Assembly (NCBI GenBank): GCA_000149265.1
Contig: CH003267.1
Location: forward strand, 1,260,511 to 1,324,510
Direction: 5' to 3'
DNA length: 64,000 nt
DNA from: Ciona savignyi
Taxonomy: Eukaryota > Chordata > Ascidiacea > Phlebobranchia > Cionidae
Part shown: positions 33,503 to 45,200 of the stretch, one piece after another
Layout of the letters: every line of letters starts with the position of its first letter
How positions within the stretch are numbered: the first letter of the stretch is position 1
The notes under the pieces: generated by a model
Told to the model about the DNA's origin: nothing
The model's database searches: none
Seen by the model: only the letters and a program-made list of their open reading frames with translations
Position numbers and translations under genes: made by a program

Positions 33503-33828
33503 ACTTGTTAAGAATCCATTAAAGCACTCAGCGACTGTTGTAGTTTGTTCAGCCCTGCATTTCCGACGGATCGTTAATGAGCTGCTCAAAGAATGTTATC
33601 TTTACGTGAATAAACTCGCCGCGTGGACAAAGGACGACAAAGCAGATTGTTTAGCAACGTCGCTCGCTCACACCATACAAGCCGCACCTGGCAGCGTAAC
33701 TCGGCACCGCTTAGCTGGCTTACTCACGTGGGAAAGTTCCATCCAAGCGGCCACCAGTTCCAACAAATCTGCTGCTGTTGGAGGACGATACGCGCTGAGC
33801 AGAATTCGGGTGGCACGACTCACGAAAG
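33503..33828 (+). pseudogene. Exon-like unit, right copy (unrecognised)
   Basis: Partner of 8907-9225 with the same acceptor and donor positions, but 7 bp longer near its 3' end, so the two copies cannot both keep the same downstream phase. The open frame upstream joins without a stop to 33438. See the left copy for composition. Confidence 0.35.
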
Positions 33829-33940
33829 GTAAACACTTCAAATCGAACCAATTATCTCAGCAATCACCTTTGGAATCGGATCCGGCAACCTAACGATGTC
33901 AGTTCGTGGCTGTACTAATGCTTCGCTTAGACGATGTCAT

Positions 33941-35099
33941 TTCGTAGTATTTCAGTGGACAATATATGTTAAAGGCGTGTTAAACTGTTAGTAAAGTGTA
34001 AAAATGCCTTGAGATATGGACTGTGTTGATACCCAGACAATAAACGTCATTTCACACCAACGAACCAACACATGAACATCCCTGTTTTGTAACCGACCCC
34101 CCCACATAGATTGTCGGTATAAAACATGACCGACTGTTAATATATTTAAAACCTTCTTGGTAACAATATAACACTAAAACAACCAATGTGGTATAACCAG
34201 TTATGGGATTCAAGAGGTTCGCATGGGTTCGGTCGAACCCGTTCTTGGAACGTCGGGATAATCACCGATCCGATTCTTGCTTTTTTAGAGGCATTATTAG
34301 ACCTTTTAGGGAACCTGTTGTTAGTAAGTACGATACAAAAGAGAACCTGTTCTTAAAGTTTTGTATTCCATCACTGGGTATAAGCCTTATAAAATGATGA
34401 CCATCCCAAACAAACAATCGAATCAACCAGTTCCAGCCAAGTTTGATCCTTCGTTTTTTTAACAATCTTCATAAGCGTATTGTGAATAGACCTTGTTCCT
34501 GCACCCAATATTATTCAAATATAAAAATATTTATTCATTTATTATTAACAAACATATATTCTGTAATGACCCGCTGTTTCGATCACCGACGGACCATCCA
34601 TTATTATAGCAATCTTATATCGAGTTTGTGTACAAATCTTTAAATTTGTGTCGTAAATTTCAGGATAAACTCCCATTAAAGTCAATTATTTTTAAATCAA
34701 CATTTACGGGAAATGCTAGCTTTGTCTGTTCCGTCCACTTTCTCATTTTGAATAATTAATAACGTCATTGAAACTTCCCATCATTTTGTGACGTATGTAT
34801 TCTCTCGTGACGTCAAATCGCTTTACAAGACTCGGGGGATGACATTGTGTGGGAAAGATGACGTAACATTGACCTATTGATGACGTATGTGACAGCAATT
34901 TCCATGTAACTTCTGTTGAAATTATGCGGAACATAACGTCATTATGTACTGGAATCCGTAAATAGCTTAAAGTGTGATATTGACTTGTCAAAAATTGTTG
35001 AAAGGCATTATAAGCAACGCATGTATTGATGTACATTACTCTAGTCGTCACTAGTGTCTCGGGAAAAATTCTTTAAATCCGAACCAAACATTTTCTTTC
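33941..35099. other. Right-arm spacer without left-arm match
   Basis: AT-rich with several tgacgtca/tgacgtat sites near 34790-34890. No supported gene. Confidence 0.4.
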
Positions 35100-36064
35100 T
35101 TGAATACTTATCAAGATGTCGTAGAAATCTGATAATGTAGGGTTAGCAGGCGATACTTGGCGCGTGAGAACCGGAACAGACCGGTTTTGACTGGTTTTAT
35201 GGTAGCAATGTCAACTACAATGTACCGCTCTTCAAAAGCTTAGATTGTGATGCGAGTTTAGTGTCGAAACTGCCGCTTTCACGCCTCGGTGGCTCGAAAC
35301 GTGGATGTCGAATCGTTGTTTGATCCGAACCTAATTGAGGTTGTTATCTGGGATCATTATTGGGCGATTTCGTTACATCGACCTCACACGTTGTTGGTTC
35401 AAGTTAGTCCTATAAATATATGGGAGATTTTGATATAAATATATGGGAGATTTTTGAAAATCAACCTGTTCAGTAAGTACTGGATAAGCGCGCCACCTGC
35501 CGAATTGCGCCACATCGTTTTTAATTAGAAGATACATATAAAAAAAACTTTCGAAATAATATCATTTTAATATTTAAAATCGATATTAAAAACAACATAG
35601 ATCAAAGGGTTGAAATATATCGGAGAGGCAAATACGTTAAACGTCCGTGATACTTCCTTTTATGGAATGTTTTTGTGTTTCTCATGCCCCAATAGCGTTA
35701 CAAGGCAGTATTAAACAAATATTTATGCGCTGTGTCATGGCTTTACACGTGAACAGGTTAATTGAATTCATTCCCAACTCTTACAAACACATTTGAAAGT
35801 TTAACAAATTAAGTCGATGTTGTTATAATTTTGTTTGAACGTTGATCAAATTGCTTGTTTTAACCTTTCTCCAAATAAACTTTTGAAACGATTAGTTAGG
35901 ATTACAGATATATGACGTCATATGCATGACGTCATGTTGGTATAGCAGGCCAGTAGGTGTGCGGATGGTTGATTTTCTCTTTAGGTTATAAATACAACTC
36001 AAGCTTGACTTGGTAATGTTTAAACACGGCAGAGTGCTTTATGTCCAAAGTCCCAACCATACAC

Positions 36065-36225
36065 ATTTCCACACCAATCAACCTTTCTAAGAGCGCCACC
36101 TGTCCAGCTGTGTCATATTTTTAAAGCATGGTGATATATATTTCACCACAAATTAACTTTGCCAACCATCTGTCCATCTGCGCCATATTTCCAAAAGACG
36201 ATTATATATATATTTGCGCACGATA
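36065..36225 (+). repeat. Diverged 76-bp repeat units in the right arm
   Basis: Two decayed units in tandem (gagcgccacctgtccagc, then catctgtccatctgcgccat, each followed by a tatata segment). They are related to the array at 24074-24420. Confidence 0.55.
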
Positions 36226-37067
36226 TTTTGAGCTGTACGCCAACTAGTCAAACATACTAAAACTCGCATGTGTTTCATTTAATATAAAATTATATAAGAT
36301 GACTCGAAAAGCTATCAGCGGATGGGAATGAGTATTTTTAATAGCCAGACCAATGAAAATATATGGTTTAATATTAAAGCTGATTGGAAAAGAAATATAG
36401 GATTTATATATCTATTGACACAGGTTTAAAATCTGGTGGTGTAAAATATTATCATGTCGGGATGTTTGAAGTTAGTCTGGTTTACCCAAGGCTTTAACAA
36501 GAGTGCAAAATATAGCTCCACGAAACAAGGTATTGTTGTCTATCTCGACGACAATTTACGATCCAACAAATCGATTTTCATACGATTTTCATCCCGCTCG
36601 TGAATTCAAGATGGCGGTACGCTGACTAAATCTTATTCCAACCAGCAGTGACGTTTCATCGTACCGACGAATGTACAACACGATGTCTCTGCTGATTAAA
36701 CTTTATGTTATTGCTGTGAACACGACAACAGACAAGGTATATCTTAAAGTTGGTTACCGGGAAATGCTTGCGTCTAATGAAGCCAGGCCATCAAAGGTCG
36801 ATAAATATTAAGTCTTCATCGAGTCCGGGTTAATAATTCGCGATATTTTCAAAATGCTTCCCGTAGTTTCGACACGATATGATGTCATAAAGAAATATAA
36901 CACTCTACATTTTTAACTAGTCTGTATATTCGATACAGGATAACCTGCGTAGAAGCGCCACAATTAAACCAAACTGTAAAACTATTAGCAATGTGTATGT
37001 TATTGTCTAAATCAATCGTAACATTCATACCATGATTCCGGTGGAGTTGAATTTAATTTGAGATTTC

Positions 37068-37331
37068 GATTTCGAAACTAAATTAATTCATTTCCGTTGT
37101 TTCAAGGTGTGAAGCTCTCGCGTTAAATTGTTAAGAGTTTGTGACGTAACAATGAGGTATTGTGTTACTTGCGAGAGAACGAAGACACTTTGTTTAACAA
37201 AGTGGAGGCAAAGAATTTGATCCATTGCTCTCTTTGTTGGGAACGTGAAGCGGATGCGGTGACCGACATCTATTACAGCAAGTGTGAAGTAATTAAGACC
37301 TGTCCAAGCTTGTTTGGTTAAGCGCGCCACC
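37068..37331 (-). promoter_or_regulatory. Near-identical 263-bp island, right copy
   Basis: Mirror copy of 6892-7154, with the same Sox/TCF-like palindrome at 37186-37204. The conserved frame runs on the minus strand to 37088. It lies about 9 kb upstream of the minus-strand FoxD start. Confidence 0.45.
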
Positions 37332-37439
37332 ATTGTTCTTTTATCTGGATAAGTGCGCCACTCGTGCAATTCAATGGTCATTAACACAACCATATAAACG
37401 CCAAATAAATTGCCCAAACGTTTACTCAGTTTAAATCAA

Positions 37440-38639
37440 AAGTTATCAACAAATACGTCCGATAAAACACATTTCTACGATTTTTTATATTTCGTAATCA
37501 ACCAAACCTCGACAGTACATTGTTTAAATACAAATAGAACGACCAATCTTAAAAGATAATTTTAGCCTCAAACTTTAACTTTATTTATTATCAAATACTC
37601 GACTTGTATTCGGTCCATGGTAATTATTGTTACATATCTTGCCTACCTACCAAGTAGATATCCACAAGACTAGAATGTTGAAATATAAAGAAAAATATTT
37701 TGCCCAATTGTAACCAAAATTTGATTTAATTAATTAGAGCTACGAAATCATCCAATCGCGGAGAATTTAAAATAATTTCTTCCCAAGGTTCAGTTGAATC
37801 GTGTTTACACTGTTAGCTTGTCTTTAACTTAGGAATACGATAACAGTGAGTATTATTACGTCACACTAGGCATAAAGCGCTATGTTAAGTACGTCAACAA
37901 ATATGTGCAACATAACCATGTTGAAACGAAAGAAAAAAGACTGAGAATTTCAATTTCTTAAGGTGTTGCCAGCAATCCTCAAATTTAGACTTGTGTTGAA
38001 TTGGGAGCTCATAAATAACCCTCTTGCCCCTATAAATTACCCCCAGTCTCTGCCAATGTTTACTGGGGATAAGCAAGTTGTTAAGATTGTATCACGTGAC
38101 CCTGGGTCACATTACATGACCCCTGACCTCTTCCGGCGGCGCAAAGTCGACGTATCGCGTTCCCACCGCATCCGACAGCAAACTGCCGGAATCTTCTTCG
38201 CTTTGTTACGCAATAATAGACACACGAACTGTCCAATCAGTGTGGCGGTTAGGTCGCCATTTTGGGCCGGAAATCGCGGTTGAAAATTCTTTTTTTTGTT
38301 TTCTTTTGTTGAAACAAATCCAGGGACTTTATTTTAAACTTTTCATTAAATAAACAACTTCGTTCTTGTACAGTTTATTTTACTCCGTTTATTCTATTCA
38401 TCAAATTTAACACTAAAACAGTAAAATATATAGAATTTAATTTTTTATTTTAGTCTAAATTATTTTTGTGCGGATTTGTATTTCTGCATGGAGAACAAAT
38501 CTTGGATTGAAGCGTTTGTTGCTATACAGGTATATTTACATACAAAAATAAAATATATATATTTATAAAAAAATTAAAGCGTTAATTCAAAAATTAAATG
38601 TAATTTAAATTTGTCGCGCATGCAAAAAAGTGGCTTAAT
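37440..38639. other. Right-arm spacer
   Basis: No clear partner in the left arm. Near 38090-38280 there is a GC-richer patch with cacgtgaccctgggtcac, a DR1-like tgacccctgacct and gtcgccattttgggccgga, which looks promoter-like. The 106-codon frame across it (37963-38283) is not otherwise supported. Confidence 0.35.
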
Positions 38640-39413
38640 TATGCGGAGTCTGCTTTTTAGAATTTTCGGAATTTGCTGTTTACAGGAAAATGGAAAAGCA
38701 GTTAAAATCCTCCCACGCTGATCTTGAACCAAAAATATCCGTTCGCATATTAAAGCTCATTATTTGTGTCGACGCCATCACAACAAGTCTGCCGCGACTG
38801 TGGCGTCCGATTCCCGCGGAACATCCGATCCATTCAGTCGATGTCTGCGCCCATTCGTGTGAACGCTGCAGAACAATATCTCTTGTGACGCCACACTTGT
38901 TTCCGTTATTACGACACAATGTAAGATTATTTCTTGAGCGTCGTGTTCGATTTCCAAGTTGGCGCCGATATTTTGACTCTTCGCGTCTTTGCGGAAAATC
39001 TTGATTAAATTGGACACACGTCTTAAATGACTTAAATGACAGCACATTCCGGGGAATTCCCTTAACCGCGAAATCAATATTTATAAAAAGTCGACCTCTT
39101 TTGCCCGGGAATTCCCCAATGACGTGTACATTTCCCACCATTATGTTGTCACTAAACCTTGTCGACGTGACACTTTTGTATGTTACGTCACATTGGACAT
39201 GACGTCACGACAGCAAAACCATTGATTCGTTTGAAACCGAACTCCGGAACTGTGAGAACTATATCACGTGGTCATTTTTTTAGTTTTACGTCATAAAAAT
39301 ATTTCTTTTCTTATCAGCAAATAACACACAAAATAAAACGACTTCGATTGTTTCAATAGAATAGAACTTTTGATATTATTAATATTTTTGTGTTTAAACT
39401 AATGACAAGATAT

Positions 39414-39528
39414 TTATGTTAATCCCCGTGAATGGGAAAACCAAGAGGGTTAACACACGGGCAATCGTCAGATCACCTCGCGCCGATCGTCGGGTTACCG
39501 GAGCTATTGTAGTGCGTTGTGTTACGTT
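39414..39528 (+). repeat. Composite SINE fragment, right-arm insertion
   Basis: Starts atccccgtgaatgggaaaac, then ggttaacacacgggcaatcg, tcagatcacctcgcgcc and ggagctattgtagtgcg, the 5' part of the family. Absent from the matching place in the left arm. Confidence 0.75.
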
Positions 39529-40690
39529 TAGTTTATTTTTTGTTTCCACGATAAAAATGCACAGCAGGACCTTTGATAAGAACTACAAAAGCAGAAAAAA
39601 CGGGAAAAAGACAGTCGTTATGACGATACTTCCATTTTAGTGCAATCGATAAATCTTCTTCGTTCAACACCCGGTAAGTGCTTTGCGTAAAATGGCTGTG
39701 TCCATTATTAGGCAACCAGCTGTGCTATCAGTTCCAGTGTTGCCAGACACAATATCAGCGCAGCTGGAAACCCTGACATCGAATCGTTATACAGCTGCAA
39801 CCTCCACAAGCGAGCCACTCGTACCGTACATTATTATTGGTAGTTCTGTGTGAACGCGTATATCAAGGTTGCCCGTGAACACAAAAACTCCGCTAATTTA
39901 GAAAGGCGCAGATGAACAGGTGTTTGGCAAGATTAAGATTTTAATGACGTCATTGTTTTTTACGCTTCAATGCATTTGATAAGGATCGACAGGTGGCGCT
40001 CCAGAGACATCCGATATCGTCCGAAGGTGTTAAACCAACATTTACGTTTCTCGAACGACGATTGACACAATTCTAAAGCGACGAGTCATGTGACACCTTT
40101 AAAACAATAGACATTGTTTCATTACAATTGCTTTGTTGGACAACAATGTTATTTCACACCTCTACCGACGCGTAATAACCGCGCTACATTTCCAAAGTTC
40201 CGACCATATATATTTTTACACAAATCATCCCTGATAAGTGCCACCCCTTATCTTATTTGTCAAGTATGATAATCATTACTATCTTTTTAATCCCGATCAT
40301 ATTATAATCCCGATCACATTATGAGACTTATAAATAACTGAGGCAAAAGGCGTAAAACGTCTTAAGGTCGAGTTTGAGTTGATTCTGTGCGGTTTCCCCG
40401 CTAAGTGTCGCATTCCACGTTTTCGACCTTTCGTAATGACCCGTGACCACAAATATTCGATTTCTATCTTCCTCGTTAAAACGGATAGGAGGTAGTAAGA
40501 ATAACGTGACGTCTGACACCTGGTGTTGGCGAAATATCCGACTCATTAGGAAAGATCTCATTGGGTCGAACATGGCGGCCATGTTGGTATTGTTCCCACA
40601 TGGTGATACGTAGCATTATCTTCACTGATGTGGCGCTTTGACACGGTATAGCGCTCTATAGTGGATCAGATAGACAGATAATGTTTATTA

Positions 40691-42201
40691 AAAGTCGCAG
40701 ATTTGATTTATGAAGACAGTTTCTAAAATATTAAATGGTATTACTCTACGTTGGCGGTCAAATTATGCGCACGAGTATGGATACGTGGATAAATCCTTCA
40801 ATACTGATTCCCACCCACCAGGATATAAATGACCAACCAACTCTTCTGTGGGCATTTGGGGGCTTAAACAATAATTAATATTTTCGACTGTTGGTAAAAC
40901 AATAACTAATAATTCATTTAGTTTCACTCATCTATTAGAAATGTTTCTGTTTTAATTTGTTTTAAAGAAAGCACGCACGAAGAAAGGTTTATAATACTTG
41001 TCTTGGCGCGTGTTGTACCATTGCTTCCACAACGCAATGTAAGAACTGAAGTATTTCAATTTGCGCCCGAACCCGGCGAACACCTATGTTATACCTCGTG
41101 GTCCCACATAAGAGGAGTATAAGTACTTTCTTAAAGCTGTGAAGATTATTATTTTACCTGGACAAGTTTCGAACCCGTGTCTTTACTTGCTTGGTTCCTG
41201 TATGACATGCTGCATACCAAAAGTCGCGTTAACCGCTCGGCCACACGCCGTTTTTTTTACCCGGTTAGGTTTCGAACCCAAGATAGGCTCATCACCAGGA
41301 CAATTTTTGTATATAGAAGTCAGTGTATGAATCGGCCACGTTAACCATTCAGCCCCACAAAATCGTTTCTTTCAGGATTATTGTATTGCAACTTAACTCT
41401 CTAGCGTCATCTTACGATTAACATATTCTTTAACTCTTATTTCACTTCGTCGGTTAAACCAGATTTTTTAATTCGTTGGTTAAAACCAGAGTGCCAACAG
41501 TCGTCGGGTACCGCAGCTATGACAGAAAGATTTCTTAGAGGTGATTCAAGCTTTGAAATCAACAGAATTGAGGCAGCGTCCATTATATAGTTTCCTCAAT
41601 AACAAGAAAACGAATAAAGTGGTCAGCGTGAATATCGAACCTTCCACCACTGAGGTTATTAAACATGGGTCGTGAATAATGTTGGCAAGATGTTAAACCC
41701 AGTGGTTTGGTAGGTTTATGCCGCAGTATTAAAACAATGTACACCACAAAAGGTGTGCATGTAACAGTGTAATTCCTTCGTTGTGCCTCTGATTATTAGA
41801 GAGCGCCTTGCTTTCTTTTTAACGTAAACTAATCAGTGGTATCACGTGTTTGCGCATTTTGATCGTACGAACGTGTGTTAAACTGTATAGCCTTTTTTGA
41901 GTTGTAAATTGGACGTAGTTGCAAGCGGTTGTATCCTGCTGTGGTTTTACAAATACAATTTTGGACGTAAACTACAGGTCTTATAAGCGAACGCTAGAAG
42001 TGTTACATGCATGGGTATACGTTTCAAACTCGACTTCCAACACGAATTCGAAGCGAACACTTCCCGATTTCCGTGTAATAAGTCTGACGTAATGGTATTC
42101 CGTCACACAAGAACAAAGAGCATCGTTACGTCACAACAGCATTAAAATAAAACCACAATTCACAAAGTGCAAACGTCGAAAGAAGATTATTCGCGGAAAT
42201 T
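40691..42201. other. Intergenic DNA outside the right arm, with reversed tRNA-like SINE pair
   Basis: At about 41138-41365 two tRNA-like SINE units lie in reverse orientation (gtttcgaacccgtgtc followed by gcgttaaccgctcggccaca; ggtttcgaacccaagatagg followed by cggccacgttaaccattcag). The remainder shows no supported gene. The zinc-finger gene ends at 42202 on the minus strand, so its 3' UTR lies at the right end. Confidence 0.6.
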
Positions 42202-45200
42202 TTATGATTGATTTTTCTGCATTAACTGAGGCGAAGACGTCATCAGTTGGGGCGATGACGTCATCAACTGTGGGGAGGACGTCATAGTGACGTCATGCAC
42301 GTGCTGCTGCGTGTGCACGATCTGTTCCTGTTGCTGCATGGCTTCGATGGCTTGTAGCACAGTGAGATGGTTGACCTGGTGCTCGGGCTCGTGGGGCGAC
42401 TCGTGCAAATCGATGCTCGGGGCGTCCGGGGACTTCTTGCTGCCCGGTCGCTTGTCGTAGAAGTGGATGTCTCTGTAGGGGGGATTCGTTTTAAAGTAGA
42501 AATTGCGCAGTATCATGCGGAGAACGTTAGGGTTAGGGAACCCAGCTGGTTAATGGGTTCTACCAAATTGAAGGAACGTGTCTATCATATACAACACACT
42601 GCAATAGCTCCGGTAACCCGACGGTGGGCACGAGGTGATCCGACGATTGTCCGTGTGCTAACCACCTTTGTTTTTTCATTCACGGGGATAAACATGAATA
42701 TTCTATTCTATTCTAACTTGGTGGTGGGAAACGCAGTGTTACAAATTCGGGGATAAGTGAATCGGTTAAACAACTTAAACGAATCGGTAAATGTCTGTGA
42801 AACAGCTAAAAATGCTCATGGCACTACAACCACCCAACCCACCTTAGATGACGCTTCAATACCCCGATATGAGCGAAACACTTCCCACATTCAACACACT
42901 GATGAGGTTTCTCCAGCATATGGACGGCTCGGATGTGTTTGTTCAAATTCCCGTGCAACCCGAATCGCTTCCCGCATATGTGACACTCGTGTGGCTTCTC
43001 CTGTTTACAATGATGTTAAACTCCATATACATTGATCAAAGATAAGATTGGATATTCATGTTTATCCCCGTGAATGGGAAAACCAAGGGGGTTAACACAC
43101 GGGCAATCGTCAGATCACCTCGCGCCCATCGTCGGGTTACGGGAGCTATTGCAATGTGTTGTGTAGGATTCACACGTTCCTTTAATTAAGTAGAACCCAT
43201 TAATCCGGTCGGTTGAGGCAATCTCCATTAAGTGCCTTGCCCAAGGATACAACTGACTAGCTAGCGACCAGTTTTGTATCTGCAACCTTTCGACTAAAAG
43301 GCGTCGCACTAAACCACCAGACTAACCGGTCGGAATTAAATGCAGAGTTGTATCAACAATAGTCATAATTAAAAAAACATTGAATATATTATTAAGCAAA
43401 TGTTTATTGGAATATGTCCCACCACGGTCAACCCGTGAATATAATGATTGCTATAGTTTCATGCAATTGTGTCATTTTGTGTCGGGTGGGTGGGGTAACT
43501 AGTTATTGCAATTAGTTGTTTGCCGTTTTATTCGATCCAACTGCACGAGAACGGGCAACGTTCGATAAATGGGCCCCTTAACTAAGACACCCACACAGGC
43601 AAGTGGTTAGGCTGAAGTAATAAACTTGTATGTTCAATGCCGACTTGTGTGCAACAATTAAATAATCAACTCGTTAAAATGTAGTTTTAATAATTTTTGT
43701 AACTTTCACATTTCCAACTTGTAATGAGATTAAAGTCAAAAAATATTTACAGTGAAATATTACAATCTAAGAAGGAGAAAATCACGAAACTAATTTGGTG
43801 CCAGCAATCCAAGTAACACGCCACCACATATATGTATAAAGAGGGGGTTACCTTTAAATGAACTGCATGGATATGACGTTCCAAATCTACTGGTCGTGTG
43901 AAGGTTCGCGCACATTCGAAGCATTTGTGAACCTGGGTGTGAGGGGGGTGGGTTATATGCACATAATTGGAAACATTGGGTGAATGGGCTCAATATAAGA
44001 GGAGTTTGACTAGCTCTAATGCGTGTTCTTTTGGTTGTTTCTATAGCTAGTTTTTTCAAAATAGTTGTAATTATTTAAACATTAAGAGTTAATACAGCTG
44101 TGAATCCCAACGATCATAATGCATAAGGTTAAGTAAGATTGTCTGACCTATTTATAAAATATTTCAGAAAATACTACTTTTATTTTGTTTGGCTTATAAT
44201 TGAAGAGATCAAAGCTTTTATAACGAATTGCATAATTTAGCTCCATTCCAAACAGTTATGCCTTATCTCAGGGCTTCCTAAACTTTTAATCTCGCTACCC
44301 CTTTCCATTTATTACAATTTTTTGCGTCTCGTCTTCATGTTTAAAATCTAAAAAACTTTAGATTTACAAGTTTGTGTGAAATTGATGTACTCTTTGCGAA
44401 TTCATCGTGTAACCCACAGTTTGGGAACTACTGCCCTAAGTGGTTCAATAGAATTCGAACAATCTTGGACTCTTGGTTATCAGAATACCTGGTTATGGGG
44501 ACAAGCACACCCTGGTGACTTACTTGGTGTTGGGTGTGGGTATTCCCCGGGTTATGAGCGGATCGGATATGACGTCGGAGCTGAGGTTGCTCGGTGAATC
44601 GCTTGGAACAAACATGGCAGACGTGTGGTCGTTCCGCCTCGTAGCAGATGTGGCTCTTGAACTGCGTTTCATCCTCAAAGCCCTCCTGTGGGAGGGGGGG
44701 GGGGAGGTTAATTATTCAAATTAATCTTGTTTTTCCCTTAGGGCAGGGGGGTGTTACACGTCGTGTAAAGCTAATTAATCGCATCAGGATGTTTTCTTTG
44801 AATAAACTTGGATTGTTTTAAAATACGCTGAAGTCTTGCAAGGCAAGTGTTCTTAAGCAAATCATTGACAGTTCTAGTTTTAGTTTCTTCATTTTTGGCT
44901 AAGTATTAAATAACAGCAAATAAAAAAAACAGGAGCAAATAGCAATACAAACCGTCGTTAAAACAGGCTTTAAAAAAGGGTATAAATGTTAAATATAGAA
45001 ATATAGGAGACCAGGCCACCAACGCTCCCTACGTTCTACCATTAACAGGGACAAAACATGAATATTCTGACTGTGCAACCCACCTGGCAATCGGCGCACT
45101 TGTAGCTGGGCAGTTGGTTCATATGCACGGTGAGTATGTGGCGCTTGAGTTGGCTCGTCTCTACGAAGTTGCTCCCACATTGACTGCATTTCAAACTCAA

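Larger units (their letters stand above)
26716..40690 (-). repeat. Right arm of large inverted duplication
   Basis: Mirror partner of 3905-19864. The outer limit is near 40690 (tatagcgctctatagtgg region) and the inner limit near 26716, where the two FoxD reading frames stop matching. This arm is about 2 kb shorter than the left one, mainly because it lacks the 2.55-kb transposon at 11850-14400 and the insertion between the 115-bp direct repeats at 9405 and 10832. It has its own SINE insertion at 39414-39528. Confidence 0.9.

Noticed and set aside
3905..40690. Inverted arms as an assembly artefact from two haplotypes joined head to head
   Set aside because: Considered because ascidian genomes are highly polymorphic. 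The arms differ by whole transposons and have unrelated FoxD tails, and two adjacent FoxD paralogs are known in Ciona, so a true duplication is more likely. Long reads would settle it.
44989..45189. Minus frame MQSMWEQLRRDEPTQ… as a gene
   Set aside because: It is an out-of-phase reading of the zinc-finger exon 45255-45084, whose correct phase gives a proper C2H2 finger.
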